Source of the DNA: Membranipora membranacea
Lineage: Eukaryota > Bryozoa > Gymnolaemata > Cheilostomatida > Membraniporidae
Assembly (NCBI GenBank): GCA_914767715.1
Contig: OU612068.1
Location: 4,402,001 to 4,466,000, forward strand
Length of the DNA stretch: 64,000 bases
Reading direction: 5' to 3'
Shown here piece after piece: positions 1 through 11,100 of the stretch. Made by a program: the position numbers and the translations under genes. Within the stretch, counting starts at the first letter, position 1. Each line of letters starts with the position of its first letter. The notes under the pieces are model-generated. The model was not told the DNA's origin and ran no database searches. It saw only the letters and a list, made by a program, of their open reading frames with translations.

Positions 1-636
1 TTCAGAATATATATAAGTTGCAGTGGAGTTTTGTCATGCAGACATAGCCACCTTTGATAGGTCATAATTCATTCTGTATTTATCCTAAAGACTGATTTCT
101 AACTTTTCTGAAATGTCCAATCTTCGAGCTATACACCATATTATTGTCATTTTTTGCTAGGATACATAGGCTATGAGTAATCCAGGTTTTTAAAATGAGT
201 TTTATCATATAGATTTACATAGGGCTTAGGTCAATGCACGGACATTTCCTAATTTTGATGACCAGCCGCCTATCAATTGTCACATGTAAATCTTTATATG
301 ACAAAACCCATTTCAAAAACCTGGATTACTCTTAGCCTATGAATCCTAGCAAAAAATGACAATAATATGGTGTATAGCTTGAAGCTTGGACATTCCAGCA
401 AAGTTGGAAATCAGTCTTTAGGATAAATACAGAATGAATTATGGCCCATCAAAGGTAGGGATGTCTGCAAGAAAAATGCCGTTATAACAGAGACTATAGA
501 TATAGTCTCTGGTTATAACATATAGAGATAATGAGTTTTTGGCATCCAGCTGTGCACAATTTTCCCCCAGTGAATCAAAAACCGCAGGCACTATAACTAT
601 CATTGAACTGTCCCCTCTGTATATCCTTACTCTGTG
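1..636. mobile_element. Foldback element with CACAGAG ends (copy 1, left end outside window)
   Basis: A long inverted repeat: about 44-222 pairs with about 290-470, around a short spacer, so the unit would fold into a hairpin. The outer end at 619-636 reads TATATCCTTACTCTGTG, the same terminal sequence as the complete copy at 56804-57565. The two copies share the arms, the spacer and the terminal region (a stretch containing TATAGTGCCTGC on one strand) with scattered substitutions. The left terminus lies before base 1, so its target duplication cannot be tested. No coding capacity is visible; it is a non-autonomous DNA transposon. The superfamily is not identified. Confidence 0.85.
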
Positions 637-1374
637 ATATTTTGTTCCGCCCCAGTGAGAAATCACTAGTTTCTTTGAACAACGTTGTGGCCTAATCGCG
701 CATACTAAAATGCATCCCATGATGCAACTTTCTGGAATTCACGGGCATAACAGATAGGTCAGTGATATGCTATAGGAGTTTTGAACTGATCTCATGAGTT
801 AATAACATGCCTTCGTGGAGAAAAAGGAGCAAAATATTTGGAAAGGAAAAGGTTCAGAGTGAAAATTGTAGAGAAAATATCAAGAAATTGGAGAATTTGG
901 AGAGAAAAAAAAACACAGGAGAAAATGAATTGAGTGAAGTGTTAGCTCGGATGTTATGGACCATGTGAAAGTATGGTGTTGGATCTAAGTCAAGTAACAT
1001 TATCACTTGTCACTCAAAATAAGCTTAATTTCACAATACATAAGGAGATAACACACAAGCAAACCTCCCCCTCCCATGGATCGGTGGGACAGGTTGTATC
1101 TCTGATTGAAGCTTGGTACTCAAACCGTGTGATCAGATTTGGCTAGACTTCACCTGATATATTTTATCATTTATGTGTTTCACTGATCACATCAATATCT
1201 CAAAATGATAATTTCTTAGTCGGCATGTGTGAAGGCATAAGGTTCTACCTTGTTTGAATTTCCTACTAATGTCATCAAAAAGTTATGCAATGCAATAGAG
1301 AAATCTGCCTCCACCTTTTTCTTCGATTCGAGGGGCTGTTAGCTTTAAAATAAGGCAAGCATGATATATATAAT

Positions 1375-1404
1375 CACAGAGTAAGGATATATCCTTACTC
1401 TGTG
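1375..1404. repeat. 30-bp perfect palindrome: collapsed foldback element
   Basis: The two 15-base termini of the foldback family (CACAGAGTAAGGATA and its complement) abut with nothing between them. The flanks are ATATAAT (1368-1374) and ATATGAT (1405-1411), a 7-bp direct repeat with one mismatch, matching the 7-bp duplication of the full copy at 56804-57565. It looks like an insertion that lost its whole interior, or a minimal form that transposed. Confidence 0.8.
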
Positions 1405-1971
1405 ATATGATGGCCCAGTTAGTCATCCAAACTCCTGATGGAATTGAACCTGCTGCAAATTATAATATGTATGTCTAATTATTCAAAACACTGAGAGGAA
1501 AATTGCAGCATCAGGGAAATTGTAGTCAGCAATGTTCTGAAATTGAGAAAGCACTATGCTGCACAAAAGGCAAAATTCATAACATGCTCTGTCTCTCAGA
1601 ATAGAAGACAAACATTGTATCAGCATCCAGCACTGCCGGCCAGCGCAGCTTGTGTCCCTAGTTATCCTTTCTACTGTTGTGTTACACCAAATACAATATT
1701 CTGTCAGCTACATCCATCTCAACCTATATGGTTGAAGATTGCGTTTACTTTTAAAGGGTGGTAACCTTAGGAACATGACAGGCGATGTAAGATGAATGAA
1801 CTGAAGTGAGATGATTATATCATATTGTGTACCTATACTGCTACTTAATAGTTACAGAATTTGGAATCGAAAGTCAAAAGTTGCTTTGCACTCTACTGGG
1901 GAGTTTGATGCAATTTTCCGCGTTGCTCCCATTCTACTGGTACGGAAAATGCATACTTGATTTACCCCAAC

Positions 1972-2094
1972 GTAGAACAAGTTTGTTCCCTCTGTGGTGG
2001 CGGAGGGATAATGCAAAAGTTTGGTATCGAGGCGCCTCGATACCAAGCATTTGCAATATCCCTCCGCCACCACAGAGAGAACAAACTTATTCTA
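1972..2094. mobile_element. Hairpin element, about 62-bp arms and no loop
   Basis: The arms 1972-2033 and 2034-2095 are complementary with about four mismatches and meet at GGCGCC, leaving essentially no spacer. A direct repeat TACCCCAAC (1963-1971 and 2093-2101, of which CCCCAAC is cleanly outside the arms) flanks the structure, as expected of a target-site duplication. There is no coding potential. Confidence 0.75.
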
Positions 2095-3177
2095 CCCCAA
2101 CCCAGACCCAATATATGCATTCAAGTATATAAGGTATATATAAATTATATATTATCCCATATCAGTGATACAAACATAAACTAAAAGCAGCCAGGCTCTC
2201 AGTAAAAAACATCTAGAATAATCTACTCCACGTGTACAATACAAAAAAAGTTGCTCAGCTTTACAAAGCTATACATAAGTATTGCACCAACACTAATCAG
2301 CAAGATAAATGACATTACTCATGCAAATCTAGACTGTGGTCAATAGCTTTGAAATTGATAAACACATAATAACGATTGCCGATGTATAGAATTCTCTAGA
2401 TTAAAGGTTGGGAACTTAGTATATACTTAGAGGTATATAAGCGCAGTGCTCAGCTGTTAATACTTTGTACCTATCGAATCCTTTACGGCTTTGCTTTGTT
2501 TCCACTGCTTTTCGTGACATTATTGGCTATATCACTAGCCGAGGTGACACGACTGAGTGAAACCTCTTACTGACGATTTCAGAAATGAAAACTGATCTAA
2601 TGTTTCACAACCTGATTGACTGCGGATAACCCAGTTAATCCCGCTGACACCTGTCTATCGTGTAACGGGTGTTCGGCGGCGGCTGTTCAGCATAGACCCT
2701 CCGATTCCAGCTAACTCAGAGTCTACAGTCCATCTGAGATACAATGAACTCACAGAGAGTAAGTTCATTGATCCAGAACTACAGTGATACAGTCTACTGA
2801 GGGATCGACGGTCGCTACATGGTGAGCAGCTAAACTAAACTTCATCTAAACCGGCCTGAAAGCTGCGAGTTCCCGGAACGGCTGTGCTAACATTCCAATA
2901 GCGGTATGCTAGCAGTGGGGACTCGTGTGCTGGAAGGCCACCATGGTTGCCAATCTAGTCTGGCTGTTTTCATACTCTGGCTTAGACAAGTTGAAAACTG
3001 CGGTGATTGGTGATGGAACTAAACCCGATGTCGTCTGCAATAACATGAAGGGCATGATCTCAGGAATCAAGTCATTCTTGATTTGCAAATTGTTTATTTT
3101 TGTTTTTATATTTTGGTTTATCTATTTGTGTGTCAATGTATCTCACAAATCGGGTACTCATACACATGCCTAGGTGT

Positions 3178-3222
3178 AGTCTGAGCCCCCCAGACTTTTG
3201 CCCACCGCCCGACCGCTCCCCC
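3178..3222 (+). repeat. GC-rich mini-element with AGTCTG hairpin, copy A
   Basis: A 45-bp GC-rich unit in AT-rich DNA, starting AGTCTGAGCCCCCCAGACT, which forms a 6-bp stem with a C-rich loop, followed by TTTTGCCCACCGCCCGAC. It is flanked by the direct repeat GGTGT (3173-3177 and 3223-3227). It is nearly identical to 4075-4121 and 7006-7053, all in the same orientation. Confidence 0.75.
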
Positions 3223-4074
3223 GGTGTTGATTTTGCGGTTGTTTTACTATTAAAATACTGTATGAGAAAATACAACAGATATGCTGTCATACCGCTCAGG
3301 TTCTAAAATATAGACGTCAATCACTATGGGTCCAGAGGGGTCTTTGGGGGGAGGAGGGGATGAAAAGGTACTAAATTACCGTTATGGGGCTAAAAATAAC
3401 AACTGAACCTTTACAAGTTACATAATCTAGCACTCTAACAGCAATGATGCAGCTAGGTTAGTAGCTATGCCAATTATAACCGGAAGTAAACGCCTACTTA
3501 ATTAAATGGCGCACCGTACTGTGAACACACAAACCTTTGATAAGCCAACATTCTAAACTTTGTCAAGGACAAATAGTGGGCAGATCAACAGCTGATTAAA
3601 AATGTGATAACATCTATGTTATCAAATAAAATCACGTTTTATAAAGATATCGCTGCACACGTTGACCTTTCAACACTAGTTTGCATTATAGGCAATCGTT
3701 GTAGAAACCACTGATACATACTATTCATATCAATTCAAATAATTTATTGCGCAATTCATATCAATGTGTAGAGCCAATTGGAATATGGTGTACAATATGC
3801 TTTTTTTATGGCCTGATGTGTTTATCACAGTATTGACCTCGAACACAAGCAAACAATAATACGTACCACTATTTGTTCGCTATCAATAGAATATCTATGT
3901 GACCCTGAGCTTTTTTCCTAAGATTGTTTCCACTTAGCCTGTGAATATGGGACATAGGTAACGGAATGGTCCATACCCACCCCTAGAATAGGAACTGGGA
4001 AAAAGTCATTCCAGGCAGGTGCACCAAGGATATTCATTGTATCATGTTGTTTGTGTGGAGATATGTAAAACATT

Positions 4075-4121
4075 AGTCTGAGCCCCCCAGACTTTTGCCC
4101 ACCGCCCGACGGCCCCCGGGC
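4075..4121 (+). repeat. GC-rich mini-element with AGTCTG hairpin, copy B
   Basis: Matches copy A over the hairpin and the TTTTGCCCACCGCCCGAC segment, then diverges in a run of C and G. No convincing flanking direct repeat is seen, so the right boundary is approximate. Confidence 0.65.
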
Positions 4122-4293
4122 GTAGGAATCCCACCCTCCCTGGTAAAACATGGGTTTTGTTCTGCCATTGATGCAGTTCAAATTCTTGCCAACACCAAGC
4201 CCACGATTGCAAATAGCAATTTCTTGTGACATGTAATGACAAAATTCACCACATAACAACCATTGCAGCATAATGAACGATGGGCCATGAAAT

Positions 4294-4364
4294 AGCAATG
4301 GAATGATGATGAAAATGATGATGAAAATGATGATGAAAATGATGATGAAAATGATGATGATATA
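4294..4364. repeat. 12-bp microsatellite (GATGATGAAAAT)n
   Basis: About five to six near-perfect tandem copies of GATGATGAAAAT, ending in GATGATGAT. It lies outside any gene model. Confidence 0.9.
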
Positions 4365-5104
4365 TGGTCAACAAGGGTCCAATTTCAAGCACAGACAAAA
4401 ATATAACATCATAACCCCAGGTTTATTTGTAGCTATTAGAGAGTGAAATATTGTTAACACTGAGTTTATTTTGATTACCAAGTTGCAATAGGTGAGCATA
4501 GTTTATAAATTATTATATAATTAGTTGAAAATAATAAGTGGTGAGAACAGTGATTGCATGTAAATGTACAAGTTTACAACCTACTAATCAATGCCACATA
4601 TTTTATATGAAAATAGAATTATTACTTTGTTGTGTATAAATAGAGCTTGCATAACAAAGAATATCATGGAATAAACATTAACTTGGTATACATATTATAT
4701 GTATATATATAATATACTTGGTATGCATACACATATACATGTGGTAAACATAATGGGTCAGTTGAACACAGTATTGGACTGATTCTACACGCTACAGATG
4801 AACAGGGTTTATAATCATTCCCATGTTCAGAGTTGAGTTAAATCTGGATAAACAGCAGTATTGGAATAGCAACATTATGACAAAATGTTGCAGAAATATA
4901 GATATTACTATTGGAGTCTTTGCTTTATATTGAGTGAATGTGGATACCAAGTCTGGTGTCAAAATCATTGCCTAATGCAACGCCAAGAAACCTCTTCCTC
5001 TATCTACAAGACTTGATTCAAAGAGAAGTACTAATTTGTTTGTTAATTTCTATAGTCTGAGTTGCCTTCTTTGAAATTTGTGAATACCTGACAAAAGAAG
5101 TTAC

Positions 5105-8100
5105 TTAGAAGAGCCTATCGAAGGCAGATAGGATATATTCTACTATAGAATTTTGACACATCATATTTACAGCGATGGCCGACGACTCTTTTTCTGGCCA
5201 CATGAGGGTTGGTCCGAGTACGATAGCTATATTCTGTGATCTCATTCTGTTCTCACTCGCATGTTCTAACACTCTGTAACGACACAAAACATGATGAAAC
5301 ATGATGATACATGCACTCTAGGCAGTGGGTATTTCCAAGTAAAGCATAATGACCGTGATTATTATTGAGCATCATCATAAAATAGGCTAGTTCCCAACTA
5401 TTATATCTAATAACAGCTTAGATACCTTCACTCATGGTGACCCTGAGTTAATCAGATATGGCCAGTGAAGAGCTGGTTAGTTTATAGAATAGAGAGAAGT
5501 TTGCGAAATCAGGGTGTCATATCGGTGATCACCCAAAAGGCCACTGCCAAAAAGCCAAGCCACTGGCCATAAAGCCACTGGCCAAAAGCCACTGGTTACA
5601 TAATAGAAAACTGATGTCAACTTTCCATTGACATGTTTTTTGGGCCCGTAAAAAAATTCTAGCTCTTGATATGCCATTTATAAATGTTTTTTTTATTTCT
5701 ACTCACTGATTCCCATTCTAGTAAAGTTAGAAAAGATCCCACCCACCCTTTGCAATTAATTATTTTAAATGACTCCACCTGTACATCTTATCACACATTT
5801 TTTCTGTAACCGTCACCCCCAATTAATACATAAAATTATCTTGATGGACAAATTAAAGTTATCACAAGCAAACAGTCAGCACTTTTAGATCGAAGCAATG
5901 CCGCACTGAGAAGAGACAGCGGTGTAGTTGGTATATCAAGAGCTTGTTTTATAGGCCCAAAAAAATATGTCAATGGAAAGTTGATATCAGACTTCTATGA
6001 TGTAACGATTGAATCAGTGGCTTTTTGGGCAGTGGCTTTTTGACCAGTGGCCTTATGACCAGTGGCCTTTGACCAGTGGCCTTATGACCAGTGGCCTTAT
6101 GACCAGTGGCCTTTTGTCCAGTGGCCTTTTGGCCAGTGGCCTTTTGGCCAGTGGCTTTTTGGCCAGTGGCTTTATGGCCAGTGGCTTTTTGGCCAGTGGC
6201 TTTGTGGCCAGTGGCTTTTTGGCAGTGGCCTTTTGACCCGAAATCGTCATATCACATGCAACATCATAAAGACCGTATAAGAACGAGGCTGCAATTAAAC
6301 TACTATGGGGTGCAGCCAAGTACGGCTTTTTGCCAGTCAACTTAATTTGGATTGGCACCCATTGATGTTCAACATTCAACATGGTTCAACATCTAAGTTT
6401 TCAAGTTGGATGACTCCAAAAACAGCCACCTCCTGATCTTGACGCTCTTGTGCAGGTTCACAGTATTATATCTGACAGTATAAGCTCAGATTTACCTGAC
6501 GAGATGAGCGAATAGGTGTTTGAGGGTGTCAAGGTTAACTGTAGGCATAGTAGCTAGCTGTAACTTCATAGTTCTCAATTTCCTGGCCTGATCTTTGTCC
6601 CCTGTAAGAAAAAAAAAGGTTGTATATACAAGAGGGGACAATTTCTAATTGTCTTGTCTTAGTAATGCATCTGAGTCAAATTGTAAATACTGAGATCAGT
6701 GGTGGGATGAAGAAGGTGGTTCGCAATAGCAAGGAGAAAGCTCAACTTCTAAATTCAGCTGATGATAAACTTGATGCATTCACCGTAGACATTGTCTATA
6801 GTTTGCACGCAAAATTTATAAGGGTTACCAGTTTGATAACCATTTTCTATAACATTTTTTTTAGTAGTGAAATTTTTTCCAAATAGTGCCGAAATAAAAG
6901 GGTAAGGAAAAAAAGAGGACATAAATGTTAAAATGAAAATAATGCCAAATTTGATAACATTGATCAAGAATAATATCATTTATATAACTTGAGTGGAGTT
7001 GGGGTAGTCTGAGCCCCCCAGACTTTGCCCCCCAGCGACGGCCCACCGGTGACGGGGTGGTGCAAAGAAAGGCAAGCCAGGATCTAAAAACACTTGCCGT
7101 ATCAATAATAATTGATAAGCTCATAAGCTCCCTCCGAAGTGTTGGTAGACTTACTGATTGTGTCTGAGAGAATGTTATAGAGTTTGAATGGTATGAGCGG
7201 CTCCTTCAATTCTCTGAAGAATAACTTTAGAGCACCAGTGAGCACATTAATGTCATAGTCTGTCAGGTTATAGTCGTCAGTAGAATCGACGAGGTAACGT
7301 AACTTCTGTATCTGAGCCTGATTACCACTGATACGATACAGACCATCAAAATCAAGTCCTGAAGAGAGAAGACAATTACAAGTTTTAATACATGGAAAAT
7401 CCGAGGTTTTGAATCTATCACATCAATGAATGGACAACACCATGTAGGATTGCCAAAACAGAAAGGAACTACAAAACAGATGAGCATAATATCTACTACA
7501 GAAGAGTCAACCATCCCCGATTTATTTTTGGATGAAATTCAGGCATGGGTGCAAGGTAGGTTTGCAAAGAGTTTCAAGACCCACAACCAAATGTATATGT
7601 TGGTCGATCTATCTGACTGGGTTGAGATGAGATATTTTCTCCATAATACTGTACTAGGTAATGGCAATGATTTTGTGATAATATGCTCCCTTCCCAATTC
7701 TTTCTAGTAACACACAGAGGCTTAAACAAACTGTACAGCTGTCTCTCAAATAAGTAAAAGCTGAGGCAGCTTTGGAATTCAACTTTACACCTATCATGTG
7801 GTAGCCCTTGTTGCACTGACAAGCTAAACAGACAGTATAGTCTTATATATGCACATGCAACACATACCTTTACGCTCGATAGTTTTGATGCAGCGAACAA
7901 CAAACTTTGGTACTGTGGTCTGTTCTCTGTCACAGATAAACTGCAGCCTGGAGCCAAATACATTTTCAGCTGGAAATAGAGAGTGATGTACTGATAACTG
8001 TATAGGTGATTACAGTTTAAAACATTGATTTGATTATCTACCGTTTGTGCCCATGGATATACTATACAAATACGATAGTTTAGATTGATTCCAGGGGATG

Positions 8101-11100
8101 CTCTAGTTTTGACTGAAGGTACAGTTGCCCTTTTTAGTGCAGCTTTCTGGGAATATCCCGGATGATATAAAAGCTCTAACACATAATTGGTTGGTGGAGT
8201 TGGAGACAGGGGGGATAACTCACTTTGTAATATTCCCTGTTTCTCTAATGATTCCGGAGACGGCCGCTTGGTTAGGAATTTCCTCAGTTTATCTCTGATA
8301 GACAATTTGACGACTTCTCCAGCTGGTCCTTGGGTGCTTGGAGCCTGGAACTCAGAATTATCCTCATGGAAAGTATACACAGTTTTGCCGCCACCAACTG
8401 TCAAATGGAAAATTAGAAATTCGCAAGGTGTTTAGACAGTACAAGGATAGCTCTGATATTAATGTAATGATCATCTTAATTTGGCACTTAGTGACTGAGA
8501 CCGGTGTCATTGGTAGCAGTTTGAACGACAATAAAACGGACGATTTATATATTATAAAGTGAGAGGTCATCTTGGTCACATACTACATTGATCATCACAG
8601 GTTGTTAACTTGTTTATCCTGCATATGATGTCAGTAAACTCAAGATTGGTTCACAGCATCCATACACAATACTGAATAACTAAATGCAAATTTTAATTTT
8701 TTAAATATGATAACAAAACTAATATTTATACAGATTTAATACTGAGCTAAGAACATTGACAAGTTTCAGGGGTATAAAGCAGGCAATAGAAGAAAAAGAG
8801 GGGGAGAGGCACACAGGGCTGAGACAGTGTGATTCACAATGTATTATACATCTAGTTTTCATACGGAATAACTAGCTCCTTGATTTAAGGAGGCATATAA
8901 GGTCTGTCCTTTCAACAAGCTTTAATTGCTTCCCTGTCAGCATGATTGAAGAATCTAACGACTGATCAAGTCATGTGAGTAGTCAACTTATCACTAGAAT
9001 TATGAAGATAACTTCTGTGTTATTGTTTGAGGAGCTCTACTCGTGTCTGTGCATTAAATATATGTATAGATATCTGCACTATGTTATCAGGGTGTCAGAG
9101 GACATCGATATCTATTGTCTCTACGATCTAATATCTCTGAGAGCAACATAGATAGAGCATAGATATCTAATGTCTTTGTGAGCAGCGCATATCACAGATA
9201 TCTAATATCTCTGAGAGCAACACAGATCATATATATATGCAATGAGGAACGGGAGGCTAGATTTGTAAGATCTTGGTCTGACAGGATTTCTTCGGTGTTG
9301 TTGAAGATTTTCTATATTTTCACAATGTTGCATATCAAAGAGACAGGTAGAAGTTTACAGCTACAATTGATTTGCCTAACTGGACCAATAGCGGCATGCA
9401 TCCAGCTTTAGATGGATTAGATGGGGAGATGATTCCCCAGATATACTAGATAACAAACCACAGTTAACAGCAGACGTGCACAAGATTACGAACAGGTCAT
9501 GCAGAGGCTACTAATAGCAAAGCGTGCAGCACAGTGACTTTCTATAGTAATTGGAGACAGACAATTCATGCAGCATAATTCTATGGGAATAGGCTGAGTT
9601 TGGCAGAAGAGACAGTTTTGGTGCCAAAACATCAGGGACGGGGTCTATCCCAACCTCCCTCAATGTTATAACTCGCCATGTAAGGAGCGGAGGGTGATAA
9701 ATCTATAGCAATGAGCAAAGGTAAGTATGAAACGACAACATTGAGATGCAACAGCAGTTTGTAGCTGAAAAATACAAAAATTTTGATCATGAAGAAAAAC
9801 TCATGAGCAAGACTTACAATTATCATCTCTTTTTCTTTGTGCTGCGTTGGCTGGAGGAAATATTAAACAGGAAATTGTGCGCAGTGAAAAAAACGGAGTG
9901 AATGAAATAGGAAACAATGTTACATGCATCATAACAAGAGTTGTCTACTACTTGTGTTAATGGAATAACAGGAGAAGACAACTTCATGCTAAGTTTACAT
10001 TTTGTTATTATTTCTCAGTGGCTGCTTGTAATGATAATGTGATACTTTGGCCATGCGAAGCAGTGTGAATAGCAGACAATAACAAATGATCAAATTATTC
10101 ACACATGTTTGTTTATTAATAAGTTTAAGGGCCAGAATATGTGAAAACAGAAATCATTTTAGTGTAGGGTGGTGACTACAATTGATAAGAGGGGTTATTT
10201 TGTTTGTGCTGTACAGGGTATCAGTGTTACTACAGAGATAATTTAGTCATATGGACATTGAGTAGTGCAGGCTTATCTGTTACACAATTTCTCAGGGAGT
10301 TAATTTTGCAACTACAGTTGGTAAACAACGAACAACCCTTTGGGGGACAAATGTTATTGCTGTTTATATACAGAACTTCCTCCCAGACAATACAGGTCAA
10401 ACAAAAAATGGTACGAGAGACAGTGTCCTATAAATAAACTGGTTGATGGTACGAGCGACAATGGCCTTCAGATAAAACGGGTTTGATAAGAAGACAGGAT
10501 TTAGGCAACAACAAAACTTACATTTAGATAAGCGCCTGGAATGTTGTTTGCGTTTGTTTGATAAGTCTCCTCTATGTTTGACATCGTTATTATTGTTACC
10601 TTCCATCTCAGGGATAGTTAGTAAGCCATCTCTCTCCTTCTCTGGAGGTGATAGAGAGCTATCGGCAGCAGATGGATTCTGTAAGGTACAACAAAACAAT
10701 TGAATTAAGCCCGTTAATCGACTCGGTCATCAGGACAGAGCAATCGGGGCAGTACCTACTTTTTTGGGTTTAGCATTCAACATTCAGCAGTACCCAGTGT
10801 GATCTAAATCAAGTTTAATCCAATTGCCTGCAGTCCACTAGTGGAGGGAACATCTCCGAATGCAGGTAATTGGACCAAACTTGGTCTAAGCGTGATCTGT
10901 AGAGTTATTATATAGTACATCATATAGTACAGTGCAGTTCACTTAATTCAAACCTCTGGGGACCACATAAATTTGTTCTAAGTAAGCAAAGTTTGAATTA
11001 AGTGACATTAGAATGCATTGGGATCTGGTCGAAGGGACCAATTTTCCTTGTCTGAATTAACAGGAATTTGGAATCATAAAGTTTGGATTAACCAGCTTAC

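Larger units (their letters stand above)
637..5104. other. Gene-free stretch with small palindromic elements
   Basis: No exon with splice sites and protein similarity was found here. The stretch holds the elements listed separately (1375-1404, 1972-2094, 3178-3222, 4075-4121, 4294-4364) and a somewhat GC-richer patch at about 2630-2960 of unknown nature. The right part is the 3' flank of the minus-strand RhoGAP gene; a minus-strand AATAAA (plus-strand TTTATT, 4465-4470) could serve as its polyadenylation signal, about 640 bp past the stop codon. Confidence 0.5.

Noticed and set aside
2943-3173. Small plus-strand reading frame beginning with an ideal GCCACCATGG start context
   Set aside because: Only 77 codons, the C-terminal half is AT-driven hydrophobic sequence, and there is no similarity or splice site to support a gene.
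3178-3222. Helitron 3' end based on the hairpin
   Set aside because: The hairpin is not followed by a CTRR end on either strand and the flanks look duplicated, which Helitrons do not do.
6009-6382. Several overlapping open frames on both strands
   Set aside because: They come from the 15-bp minisatellite, whose unit is a multiple of three and lacks stops in any frame.
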